Shown here: positions 24,894 to 31,343 of the stretch, one piece after another
How the letters are laid out: the number at the start of each line of letters is the position of its first letter
Position numbering within the stretch: the first letter of the stretch is position 1
DNA from: a virus
IMG/VR virus record: IMGVR_UViG_3300010233_001188
Location: 26,196 to 90,195 of that record
Direction: 5' to 3' (one strand)
Length of the DNA: 64,000 nucleotides
Notes under the pieces: generated by a model
Told to the model about the DNA's origin: nothing
Seen by the model: the letters and a program-made list of their open reading frames with translations, nothing else
Databases searched by the model: none
Translations under genes and position numbers: made by a program

Positions 24894-25418
24894 TTAGACG
24901 GCTACGGCTAGGCACTCTCTGCTAAGCTTGACGGGTCTTTCAACACCCAAGCATTGCAGCAACACTTCAACCCGCGATCCCTTATCCGCCTTTACGCGAA
25001 CCGATTGATCACGAAACGGCCCAAACAATATCTGGACCAAAGTTCCTGGCTCCAAATACTTTGGCCGTGTTAAACCCATTGGCACTACGCCGCCATGCTC
25101 GGCAACGTGATGCCGTAAATCCATCATATCTTGAGGACGAACGATTGGCGGCTTTGCCGAGCCATACTGCCATCCAATGATTTGATTGATACCGCGAGTG
25201 GATGCTACCGGCTGCCAACGCTGCGTCTCGAAATCGCATCCAATGAAAATATAGGTTGTGAACAAAGGGCGTAGCTTGGATGTAATTACCCCATCCTTGC
25301 GTTTGCGTTCGACACGCGCTTGCGGCATGTAGGTTTGAAACCCCTGCCGCTGTAATTCGAGCGAAGCTTGTTGCTCCTGCTGAAAATGTGTGCGAGCTAC
25401 GAACCATTCAGTCTGCAA
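24894..25418 (-). CDS. NusG/RfaH-like transcription factor heading the late operon
   Basis: A 174-residue protein with an NGN domain (TEWFVARTHFQQEQQASLEL, RQGFQTYMPQARVERKRKDG, LRPLFTTYIFIG) and a C-terminal KOW motif (VQILFGPFRDQSVRVKADKG). Specialised NusG paralogues of the RfaH type bind paused RNA polymerase and suppress termination over long operons. It is the first gene of the roughly 25-kb leftward virion operon, directly behind a promoter, which suggests an operon-specific antiterminator. The start is TTG at 25418 with GGGG upstream. Confidence 0.85.
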   Translation of the reverse strand: MQTEWFVARTHFQQEQQASLELQRQGFQTYMPQARVERKRKDGVITSKLRPLFTTYIFIGCDFETQRWQPVASTRGINQIIGWQYGSAKPPIVRPQDMMDLRHHVAEHGGVVPMGLTRPKYLEPGTLVQILFGPFRDQSVRVKADKGSRVEVLLQCLGVERPVKLSRECLAVAV

Positions 25419-25434
25419 ACTTGCCCCAATAAGA

Positions 25435-25451
25435 TCATCAACGAATGATGA
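25435..25451. promoter_or_regulatory. Operator-like dyad at the late promoter
   Basis: TCATCA-ACGAA-TGATGA is a perfect 6-bp inverted repeat around a 5-bp centre. It lies at about the transcription start predicted from the -10 at 25454-25459. A protein bound here would block or gate the virion operon. It could also be a small leader hairpin. Confidence 0.4.
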
Positions 25452-25453
25452 AG

Positions 25454-25482
25454 CTTATAAAGCAAATTGAAGTAACATGCAA
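25454..25482 (-). promoter_or_regulatory. Predicted promoter of the virion operon
   Basis: On the minus strand TTGCAT and TATAAG are separated by exactly 17 bases, close to a sigma-70 promoter. The first codon of the NusG-like gene follows about 36 bases after the -10 box. A related TTGCAT-17-CATAGT occurs at 39373-39401. Confidence 0.55.
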
Positions 25483-25519
25483 GACATTTTTAGAGTAGTT
25501 CTAAAGTACACGAGTTTGA

Positions 25520-25594
25520 TGGCGGTCCTGGGCTGAATCGAACAGCCATTCTGAAATTCGGAGTTTCTCGCTCTATCCATTAAGCTACAGGACC
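25520..25594 (-). tRNA. tRNA-Arg (anticodon CCG)
   Basis: Minus-strand cloverleaf: acceptor GGTCCTG pairs with CAGGACC; D-arm GCTTAATGGATAGAGC; anticodon loop CTCCGAA giving CCG; T-arm GGCTG-TTCGATT-CAGCC; discriminator G and an encoded CCA. One weak pair (A-A) closes the anticodon stem. It reads CGG, a codon much commoner in GC-rich hosts than in this phage. The tRNA 5' end overlaps the last 15 bp of the neighbouring gene. Confidence 0.9.
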
Positions 25595-25849
25595 AAAGAG
25601 CCAAGTTCGAAAAAGCCGCCACACGGCTCGCAGAAAATGTCTGGCTGGTGGACTTTCAAGCGTCTCCGGCGGCTCTGGCTGTTTTAGTGATGATGGCTGA
25701 GAGACATGCCATTGTTTATAAAATTCTGCCATTTGCCGATGCGCCTCAATGGCTTCCGGGCGGGTTTGATCCCAAAACCATCTGGGTCCGTAGTGCATAG
25801 ACTCAATATCTTCTTCGGTAAGTTCTTTTTTCTCAGGGTTATCACTCAT
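25580..25849 (-). CDS. Small hypothetical protein overlapping the tRNA
   Basis: 89 residues from ATG 25849 (SDNPEKKELTEEDIESMHYG; WFWDQTRPEAIEAHRQMAEF). Pro-rich centre, hydrophobic C-terminal stretch (FLRAVWRLFRTWLFGPVA). The last five codons and stop are formed by the tRNA acceptor/D-arm sequence. Its ATG shares the CATG palindrome with the oppositely oriented transposase fragment. It may be part of the foreign island rather than the phage. Family not recognised. Confidence 0.45.
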   Translation of the reverse strand: MSDNPEKKELTEEDIESMHYGPRWFWDQTRPEAIEAHRQMAEFYKQWHVSQPSSLKQPEPPETLESPPARHFLRAVWRLFRTWLFGPVA

Positions 25850-26183
25850 GCCTATTCCAGTCCGTTTCACTAATGAAGACGCCGCCCGTAAACACCTTGA
25901 AGGCAAGCTTTGGCCTGACGGCCCGGTTTGCCCGTCCTGTGGCGTCATAAACGATGCTTGCCGCATTACGACCAGGAAAGGTCTTTGGTTCTGTAATTCC
26001 TGCCGCAAGCAATTCACCGTCACAGTTGGGACCGTCATGGAGCGTAGCCATATTCCTATATATACTTGGCTCTACGCGACCCATCTTCTCTGCTCGTCCA
26101 AAAAAGGCATCTCTAGCCACCAGCTAAGCCGCATGTTGAGGTTTTTGCCGTATCAAACGTGCTTTCAAAGCCAGCACAACTAA
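25848..26183 (+). pseudogene. Truncated IS1595-type transposase (N-terminal part)
   Basis: About 111 residues. FTNEDAARKHLEGKLWPDGP, VCPSCGVINDACRITTRKG and LWFCNSCRKQFTVTVGTVME are the zinc-ribbon N-terminus of IS1595-family transposases. SHIPIYTWLYATHLLCSSKK then GISSHQLSRML is the helical linker. The normal continuation 'G-x-x-YKTAW' is garbled (RFLPYQTCFQSQHN) and the DDE catalytic core is absent. It is a decayed remnant, and it differs from the complete transposase at 45 kb. Confidence 0.75.
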
Positions 26184-26242
26184 CCGGTATGTTGGCGCAA
26201 ACGCCACAAGAAGTGAATCCCATTCGCCCCTAAATTCGGCGC

Positions 26243-27112
26243 ATGGGCGAACCGATTGCAGTTTTGGCGCTTCGCCGGAAGCGCGACGAAATCTCCGGCG
26301 TGATCGCACATTATGAACGGCTGATCCGCGAGGCGGAACACGATCTGGCGCACGTCAACGCCTCGCTACGGCTCTTTGAGGCCACGGGCGAGGCTGGCGA
26401 CCTACCTCCCTATGTTGACCTGAATCGCGTCCTACGGCGCGGGGAGACGACCAAGATTTGCATGGAGGCGCTTGCGACCGAAGGGCCCCTCGACACCCGC
26501 CAGCTTGCCATGCGGGTGATTCGGGCCAAAGGGCTGAGCGAGTCCGACAAGGTGCTGGCTCAGACCGTGGCGCTCCGGGTGGTACAAACGCTCAGGATGC
26601 GGGCGCGGCGGTTACTCCAAATCCACTTCACTTCGTCGGAGATCGTTATGGCCATTGCTGAAGGAATTGCGGCCCTCAAATCTCTCAAATCGCTTTACGA
26701 GATTGCGAAAGAGGTCCGAAGCTCCAACGATCCTGAAGAGGTGCGTTTGGCGGCGGCACAAATGTTTGATCTTGCTTTGGTGGCGCGGGAGCAAACAGCT
26801 GCGCTCCAAGAGGAGCGTAATGCGGCGGTGATAGAACTCGCCGCGCTCAAAGCAGAAATCGAACAGGCGAATCGCTTTGATGAGGAGGCTAAAGGTTACG
26901 CCCGCGAGCGCAACGGAACCGGGGCGTTTGTATATCGCGAGAAGGCACCGTCCGGCGGTCAGGGACGCTCGCCCTATTTTTGCCCACACTGTTTTAGCAA
27001 TCGCAAGCTTGCAATGCTCCAACCAGCACCGGGGGCACATACCCATTTGGGAACACACAATTTCATGTGCCCGTTGTGCAAAACCACAATGCCGTTGACG
27101 AGCTTGTCGTGA
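26243..27112 (+). CDS. GC-rich passenger ORF, apparently two genes fused in frame
   Basis: The 289-residue frame looks composite. Residues 1-123 (MGEPIAVLALRRKRDEISGV; VLRRGETTKICMEALATEG) are a helical protein common near mobile elements in Hyphomicrobiales. From ATG 26648 a second unit begins: AIAEGIAALKSLKSLYEIAK, a coiled coil (LQEERNAAVIELAALKAEIE), then a zinc ribbon YFCPHCFSNRKLAML ... FMCPLCKTTMP. Such cargo proteins occur with insertion elements. High GC and different codon use mark this as foreign. The junction contains ACTCCAAATCCACTTCACTT, possibly an element end. Confidence 0.55.
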   Translation: MGEPIAVLALRRKRDEISGVIAHYERLIREAEHDLAHVNASLRLFEATGEAGDLPPYVDLNRVLRRGETTKICMEALATEGPLDTRQLAMRVIRAKGLSESDKVLAQTVALRVVQTLRMRARRLLQIHFTSSEIVMAIAEGIAALKSLKSLYEIAKEVRSSNDPEEVRLAAAQMFDLALVAREQTAALQEERNAAVIELAALKAEIEQANRFDEEAKGYARERNGTGAFVYREKAPSGGQGRSPYFCPHCFSNRKLAMLQPAPGAHTHLGTHNFMCPLCKTTMPLTSLS

Positions 27113-27397
27113 TTTACTCATTTGAACCCTCACATGGGGGTTCGACGGGCTTGGTGCTTGCAGTGGTTGCGCGACAATCTCGGTGTTTGGGGCCGGTTTG
27201 TGGCTCATGCGCCAACAGACCGCAACTAACGCCGCCGCTCCCTTACAATCCCTAGGATAAACGTGAGCATCTACTTCTCGGGTAAGTAGCTCTGCCATGG
27301 CGTCAAGAAGTTCCTCTGATAAATCATCTTCGCCTGGAATCGAGGCCCTGCATGTCAACGCATCAAAAAATTCGCCTGTTTTCTTATGACCACTCAT
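27113..27397 (-). pseudogene. 5' remnant of a phage gene cut by the foreign island
   Basis: Starts with ATG at 27397: SGHKKTGEFFDALTCRASIP, GEDDLSEELLDAMAELLTRE, VDAHVYPRDCKGAAALVAVC. The beginning has phage-like base composition and reads as normal protein; further on it enters GC-rich foreign DNA, where the frame is open only as a shadow of the cargo gene. The true 3' boundary is not resolved. I do not recognise the family. Confidence 0.45.
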
Positions 27398-27431
27398 TTG
27401 CGTGCCTCAAGTATACTATCGCCAATCCACA

Positions 27432-27506
27432 TCACGGGCAAGAAATTCTACATACGAACGCCAAGCCCAATACCGCTACCACAAACCCAATCATAGACAT
27501 GTCCAT
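27432..27506 (-). CDS. 24-residue membrane micro-peptide
   Basis: MDMSMIGFVVAVLGLAFVCR, ending ISCP. A hydrophobic helix of about 16 residues with GGGAG nine bases before the ATG. Very short, so it could be chance, but the ribosome site is good and other tiny membrane peptides occur in the same operon. Confidence 0.35.
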   Translation of the reverse strand: MDMSMIGFVVAVLGLAFVCRISCP

Positions 27507-27596
27507 TTGACTTAACTCCCGTTGAATGATGTGACTAGATACAACGAAAGCAGACTATGATGCAAGTCATTAAGAAATGGTTGTGATTACGCAGCA

Positions 27597-27938
27597 TCAA
27601 GCCTTTTCCTTCAACGCCTTAATGTTCTCAGGCAGACACATCTTTTGAAAAATAGATATGTCGTATTTCTTTTCCTGTAGCGGGCGGAATCTGTCGGCTC
27701 TGAAACCCATATCTTCCGGGCCCCGCACAATCTCTACCACCCTAATGTTTACATCAGGATAGGGATGAACCGACGCTGGATGTCTATATAGGTAAACCTC
27801 CCGGATCGTATAAATCTTACCCTCTTCCAACCCATCCAATGTATTGCAGACAAGACGTTGTGTAATAGCTTCGATCATATCCGGAAAATCCCCCGTGTAG
27901 ACGCAAACTACCTTCTGCCCCACATAAAACGTATTCAT
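27597..27938 (-). CDS. SH3-like small phage protein
   Basis: A 113-residue protein: MNTFYVGQKVVCVYTGDFPD, then LEEGKIYTIREVYLY, VNIRVVEIVRG and GFRADRFRPLQEKKYDISIF. This 'VGQKVVCV ... L-x-x-GKIYTI ... FRADRFRP' domain is common in phages and has no known function. Its ATG overlaps the stop of the preceding tag-bearing gene (ATGA). Unlike its upstream neighbours it lacks the shared C-terminal peptide. Confidence 0.6.
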   Translation of the reverse strand: MNTFYVGQKVVCVYTGDFPDMIEAITQRLVCNTLDGLEEGKIYTIREVYLYRHPASVHPYPDVNIRVVEIVRGPEDMGFRADRFRPLQEKKYDISIFQKMCLPENIKALKEKA

Positions 27939-28324
27939 ATCCCATCCCTCTGCTCTAAGATGTACTCAGCCATGGAATCCTTTACCAGAATAGGTGATGA
28001 GGGCCACTCGCCTACGATTCGAGGAACACACTGCCTAACAAGCCTATGGCATTCATTCAGATCCTTGGTGTAGATATTTAATTTTATGAGGTCCGGATCA
28101 TATACAGATGACAGCAGTGACACACACCTCTCCTCATAGTTAAACAGCATCACTTCAAACTTATCTAAGGCGCGGATCGAAACTGATACATGCCGTACAC
28201 TGATTACTTTCCACCTTAAATGCTGTATATCCGCTAGGCTTATTACTCCCTTTTCCACCGTGACCCATACGAGCGGTGCCAATTGGAATATATCATCCTG
28301 GTTAAATCTCGAATTAGGATTCAT
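27935..28324 (-). CDS. Small protein with shared C-terminal tag (SMAEYILEQRDGI)
   Basis: A 129-residue protein: FNQDDIFQLAPLVWVTVEKG, VISLADIQHLRWKVISVRHV, SIRALDKFEVMLFNYEERCV. It is beta-rich at the start and similar in layout to the tagged protein at 28796-29218 (both have VEKGVIS or VKYGVIS plus a helix-strand C-half). It ends DSMAEYILEQRDGI. The stop overlaps the next ATG. Function unknown; the tail is the shared peptide described in the findings. Confidence 0.6.
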   Translation of the reverse strand: MNPNSRFNQDDIFQLAPLVWVTVEKGVISLADIQHLRWKVISVRHVSVSIRALDKFEVMLFNYEERCVSLLSSVYDPDLIKLNIYTKDLNECHRLVRQCVPRIVGEWPSSPILVKDSMAEYILEQRDGI

Positions 28325-28545
28325 GAACGGTTCTCTATGATGTATTCCGTCATGCTTATCTCAGGCAAGGATGCTATCGGACCGGCTTGCTTGCATGGAA
28401 CTATTATTTTCCAAGACTGTCCATTGAAATGTATTTCAACCGTATCACCACTATCTAGCATCATGTTGCTGCAATCAAGCGGAACAATCTGTCCGTCAGG
28501 GGTTATAATCTCTACAACTCGATCAGGTGATACTGTCACGTTCAT
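28321..28545 (-). CDS. Small beta protein with shared C-terminal tag (SMTEYIIENRS)
   Basis: A 74-residue protein: NVTVSPDRVVEIITPDGQIV, CSNMMLDSGDTVEIHFNGQS, ending EISMTEYIIENRS. The body is a probable small beta barrel. The tag is the most diverged copy, lacking the DG. It overlaps both neighbours by ATGA-type junctions. No known function. Confidence 0.55.
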   Translation of the reverse strand: MNVTVSPDRVVEIITPDGQIVPLDCSNMMLDSGDTVEIHFNGQSWKIIVPCKQAGPIASLPEISMTEYIIENRS

Positions 28546-28799
28546 ACCACATCTCTTTCAGCTAATATGTATTCCGTTACATCTATTACGGAAAATGACT
28601 TCGTGAGCTTGAAACGAGTCATCAGGTACCAATCCCGTCTGCCTCTTAAAGCTACATGACCTAAGCTAACAGCGCCAACCTGATATACGTGGCCTTTCTT
28701 TATGTAAAGATTCGTTTCATCATTAATACATTCAACCCAATCTCCGACCTTGAAGGGATAATGCTCTGGTTCTACGGGATTGAAAGGATTAGTCTTCAT
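28542..28799 (-). CDS. SH3/KOW-like protein with shared C-terminal tag (DVTEYILAERDVV)
   Basis: An 85-residue protein. FKVGDWVECINDETNLYIKK, GHVYQVGAVSLGHVALRG, WYLMTRFKL form a compact SH3-like domain (VGDWVECI ... G-x-x-Y-x-V ... W-x-x-x-RF) seen in many phages, usually without a tail. Here a linker KSFSVI leads to DVTEYILAERDVV. This shows the tag as an add-on to an otherwise standard domain. Coupled to both neighbours. Confidence 0.6.
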   Translation of the reverse strand: MKTNPFNPVEPEHYPFKVGDWVECINDETNLYIKKGHVYQVGAVSLGHVALRGRRDWYLMTRFKLTKSFSVIDVTEYILAERDVV

Positions 28800-29218
28800 A
28801 TCCCATCTCGTGCGGCCAAAATGTAATCAGTCATGGACAGTGGTTCTGGTATAGGTGCTGAGCAAGGAAACTCTTTCCCAAATTCCCCATAAATCATCCT
28901 CTTAACAACAGAATCAATCTTGGCCCTAACCTCATCTAAAGACGCAACAGTCATGTGAAGCTTCATTCGTGCAGAATTATGATCGTCTTTTGACGTAACC
29001 CGAATGGCGGATACTTTCACACGATAATAGTCAAGACATGGTTTATGTATAATACCAGGATAACCCCTATATGAGATACTTTCCCAAGACACTTCATGCA
29101 GCAGCCAGTCAGTCGTAGCCAGATCGTCCATTGAGATAACACCATACTTGACTTCAACAGAAACATTATTCCACCCATCATCTACAAGAGTAACACCTGG
29201 CCCACAAATCACATTCAT
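28796..29218 (-). CDS. Small protein with shared C-terminal tag (SMTDYILAARDGI)
   Basis: A 140-residue protein: VTLVDDGWNNVSVEVKYGVI, SMDDLATTDWLLHEVSW, YRVKVSAIRVTSKDDHNSAR. Its layout parallels the protein at 27935-28324, so the two may be distant paralogues. It ends LSMTDYILAARDGI. Start and stop overlap neighbours by four bases. Function unknown. Confidence 0.6.
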   Translation of the reverse strand: MNVICGPGVTLVDDGWNNVSVEVKYGVISMDDLATTDWLLHEVSWESISYRGYPGIIHKPCLDYYRVKVSAIRVTSKDDHNSARMKLHMTVASLDEVRAKIDSVVKRMIYGEFGKEFPCSAPIPEPLSMTDYILAARDGI

Positions 29219-29859
29219 CCTATGCCCCCATCCCTCTGCTCTAAGATGTACTCAGCCATATTGATGCCTTGACACGATACGGATTCACTATAAACCGTAG
29301 CCATTTGCGTTGGATTCGCAATCAATATATGGTGCCAAGTATAGACGTTATTATGCCGAGAGTTAAATCGTTCAAAACGCTTCTTGGATTTCTCGAACGC
29401 TGGAGCAAAGGCAACGTCTCCCATGCGAGTTACCGTATAATTCCTTATATCCTGCTCCGCCGCGTAAGTCTTGTTCACAGTCATTCGCTCTGCATCAAAC
29501 CAGCATTGAGTGATGCCTAAATCGAATCCTTTGACAAGCTCTACCCCAGAACTAGAAGCCTTATTGACTTTGAGTAAGATTATCTGAACCGTATGCCCAT
29601 AAAGCTTCCCCTCCAAAACCTCCTTGACTTGGCTCATAGCACGATATTCTTCCGACACCTCCTTAGCCAAATTGTCAAAGCCTGCTGGGTGGGGCAAGCC
29701 AAAATCCCAATCATCACCTGAAACAAATACATCAATGTCTTTCGGCTCAACCTTTAGGAAATAATCCCTAACGCATCCTCCAGCGATTGTAGTGTGCTTT
29801 GTCCATGGCTCTAGCTCAGCCAATATCTTTAACCAAAGCTCTGGGCCGTTCTTCATCAA
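29215..29859 (-). CDS. CCA-adding/polyA polymerase-like nucleotidyltransferase with shared C-terminal tag
   Basis: A 214-residue protein. TTIAGGCVRDYFLKVEPKDI followed by DVFVSGDDWDF is the class II nucleotidyltransferase head signature (GG-x-VRD then D-x-D). The later DLGITQCWFD and YTVTRMGDVAFAPAFEKSKK segments fit the rest of the palm and neck. It would transfer nucleotides to an RNA 3' end or another substrate. It is short, without the full tRNA-binding tail of cellular CCA enzymes. It ends NMAEYILEQRDGGIG; the DNA of this tag is identical over 33 bp to that at 27935. Confidence 0.72.
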   Translation of the reverse strand: MMKNGPELWLKILAELEPWTKHTTIAGGCVRDYFLKVEPKDIDVFVSGDDWDFGLPHPAGFDNLAKEVSEEYRAMSQVKEVLEGKLYGHTVQIILLKVNKASSSGVELVKGFDLGITQCWFDAERMTVNKTYAAEQDIRNYTVTRMGDVAFAPAFEKSKKRFERFNSRHNNVYTWHHILIANPTQMATVYSESVSCQGINMAEYILEQRDGGIG

Positions 29860-30047
29860 TCAAATCTCATTTGAGGGGGCTTCGCAGTCCGCTTGGCCTC
29901 TTCCCGGCACTTCTTAGCAAACTCGGCAAATGGTGGTGGATCGGGGCAATCCTTATATAGCCGCATATACTCTAGCTGGATGCTTTTCAACTCTTCTACT
30001 CGCGTTGACCCAACTTGCGGGCTGAACGAACCATTTTCCATTTTCAT
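29856..30047 (-). CDS. Small hypothetical protein
   Basis: 63 residues from ATG 30047, chosen because AGGAGG lies 11 bases upstream; the frame also opens at 30092. KMENGSFSPQVGSTRVEELK, SIQLEYMRLYKDCPDPPPFA, then a basic helix. It overlaps the start of the nucleotidyltransferase gene by four bases. No family recognised. Confidence 0.5.
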   Translation of the reverse strand: MKMENGSFSPQVGSTRVEELKSIQLEYMRLYKDCPDPPPFAEFAKKCREEAKRTAKPPQMRFD

Positions 30048-30109
30048 ATCAAACCGTCCCTCCTGGGCGGCTACAAGTCCAATCATCAGCAAATTCGCGC
30101 CACGACATC

Positions 30110-30529
30110 CTAAGCTGGCTTCTTGAAATAAACGGACGGGTCTTCGCGAATGACAGCGGCTATTTCCTTGAAGGTAAGCCTTTCCTCATCATTCAGTTCT
30201 ATTAAATCCGGTTTAAATGTCAAACGAGACTTGCCATCACTATTATACACTGCAAGCAAATCTTTGACCTCTTCCGGTAACGAAAACTCTTGGGCATCAC
30301 CGCGCTTGCCATAAAACATGGCACCCTCATCCCATCCAGATCCAATATAGGCTTTAAACCCGAGAGCAACGCAAGCACGGCCTAGACAACAATAGCCGCC
30401 ATTACCATTATTTAGCACGCCGCTGGCCTGCTTAGCCTTTGTCGTCTCAAGATCGATCAACCATTTACGCTGATTCGGCCCAAGCTTCTGTTTGGGCTTC
30501 TTTACTGTCTTCTTTGAAAGCTTACTCAT
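30110..30529 (-). CDS. Conserved phage protein of unknown function
   Basis: A 139-residue protein. A basic N-terminus (KKTVKKPKQKLGPNQRKWLI) is followed by GYCCLGRACVALGFKAY and NDEERLTFKEIAAVIRED. The 'YCCLG-x-x-C' and 'LN-D-x-x-LTF-x-xIA-x-xI' elements define a family widespread in phages, without known activity. It is coupled to the upstream 35-residue membrane peptide by ATGA. Confidence 0.6.
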   Translation of the reverse strand: MSKLSKKTVKKPKQKLGPNQRKWLIDLETTKAKQASGVLNNGNGGYCCLGRACVALGFKAYIGSGWDEGAMFYGKRGDAQEFSLPEEVKDLLAVYNSDGKSRLTFKPDLIELNDEERLTFKEIAAVIREDPSVYFKKPA

Positions 30530-30633
30530 TTGAACACCCCTATGATGGTAAGAGCAACAACCATCAGGAATATCACAAGCCCAATTTCTGCCGGATGAGG
30601 CTTGACTGATTCTTTGTCCGATCTTTCATACAT
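30526..30633 (-). CDS. 35-residue single-span membrane peptide
   Basis: MYERSDKESVKPHPAEIGLV followed by IFLMVVALTIIGVFK: a polar N-terminus and a C-terminal hydrophobic helix. It overlaps the gene before it (ATGTATGA) and the gene after it (ATGA). The double coupling argues that it is translated. Role unknown. Confidence 0.55.
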   Translation of the reverse strand: MYERSDKESVKPHPAEIGLVIFLMVVALTIIGVFK

Positions 30634-30811
30634 TTTTGAACCATCCCTTCACTTTTTCCATTAAACTCGATGCTAGGAAATACAAGCATAGCATGATCCC
30701 GAGACTGATGACAAATAGAATGAGTACCATATCCAGCGCAAAGGTAAGGAAGCCGGTCATGTAGCCTAGAATCAGAATCAACAAAGCGGGTAGTATCAGC
30801 AAGTAATTCAT
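30626..30811 (-). CDS. Small two-span membrane protein
   Basis: A 61-residue protein, almost entirely hydrophobic: NYLLILPALLILILGYMTGF and TFALDMVLILFVISLGIMLC, then a short basic tail (MEKVKGWFKNV). This is a helical hairpin. Size and topology are compatible with a holin, though the endolysin-like gene is far away at 39.7 kb. Coupled to both neighbours by four-base overlaps. Confidence 0.5.
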   Translation of the reverse strand: MNYLLILPALLILILGYMTGFLTFALDMVLILFVISLGIMLCLYFLASSLMEKVKGWFKNV

Positions 30812-30993
30812 AAACCTCTTTCCTTCAATAAAATTCCTGCATAGATCATGGCAAAATCCATGTCTTCATCATCGTCAAGAGCATCGCGCACTACGGAAAT
30901 CCGGCCAGCACTGATGCCCACAAGATCACTGACGGGTAGCCCCGAGAACGGGACAAATTCCCCAGAATCGGTTTTCCAGTATGGTTCGCGCAT
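30808..30993 (-). CDS. Small hypothetical protein at the head of the leftward operon
   Basis: 61 residues from ATG 30993, chosen because GAGGGG lies nine bases upstream (the frame is open to a TTG at 31035). REPYWKTDSGEFVPFSGLPV, SDLVGISAGRISVVRDALDD, ending MIYAGILLKERGL. It is the first gene of the coupled leftward cluster. Unknown function. Confidence 0.5.
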   Translation of the reverse strand: MREPYWKTDSGEFVPFSGLPVSDLVGISAGRISVVRDALDDDEDMDFAMIYAGILLKERGL

Positions 30994-31109
30994 GATGATT
31001 GTCCCCTCAAGCAAGCCGGATATGGCTTTATACAAAGCTATACCGAGAATTGTAATTACAGAAGGTGCATCAAAAGGGAAATAGGTGCTGTGCCTAAGCC
31101 ATAGCCTAA

Positions 31110-31138
31110 CCAGGGAGCCTGTACACGGCTTTTATGCG
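31110..31138 (+). repeat. 29-bp dispersed repeat, copy B
   Basis: Begins CCAGGGAGCCTGTACACGG, then CTTTTATGCG, matching copy A (8595-8623) at 26 of 29 positions. It lies between the leftward operon and the second GC-rich island, so it may mark an insertion or recombination point. Confidence 0.7.
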
Positions 31139-31343
31139 GCAATTGGCGGTAGGATTAGAGGAAAGCGGGAAATTTGATTGTACGTGGCTCAGGATTAGGC
31201 TAATGCGGCTTAGAAAGCACGGCCAGAAGGAAACTAAGGCGTCTATAGCGGCGAAACTTGGCCGGGGGACATTCTCGGCGGTTTTCTTCATTACCTCCCT
31301 AGCGGCCCTGGGGCTTGAGAATATACCGTTGGGGGATGTTTAG
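31134..31343 (+). CDS. Possible small HTH-like protein at the island edge
   Basis: 69 residues: CTWLRIRLMRLRKHGQKETK, ASIAAKLGRGTFSAVFFITS, LAALGLENIPLG. The pattern 'L-x-x-x-G-x-(S/T)-x-x-x-IA-x-x-LGR-x-x-x-AV-x-x-x-x-x-x-LGL' resembles the GcrA/Myb-like HTH of Alphaproteobacteria. The start lies inside repeat copy B without a ribosome site, so this may be a remnant. Low confidence. Confidence 0.3.
   Translation: MRQLAVGLEESGKFDCTWLRIRLMRLRKHGQKETKASIAAKLGRGTFSAVFFITSLAALGLENIPLGDV

Noticed and set aside
24700-24915. Open frame of 71 codons between the NusG-like gene and the small terminase
   Set aside because: It overlaps both neighbours heavily, has no ribosome site, and its second half mirrors the terminase gene in another frame. 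Two short hairpins lie here, but without a U-run.
26612-27397. 261-codon minus-strand frame as one intact gene
   Set aside because: Only the first part (from 27397) is convincing; further on it runs antisense to the GC-rich cargo gene.
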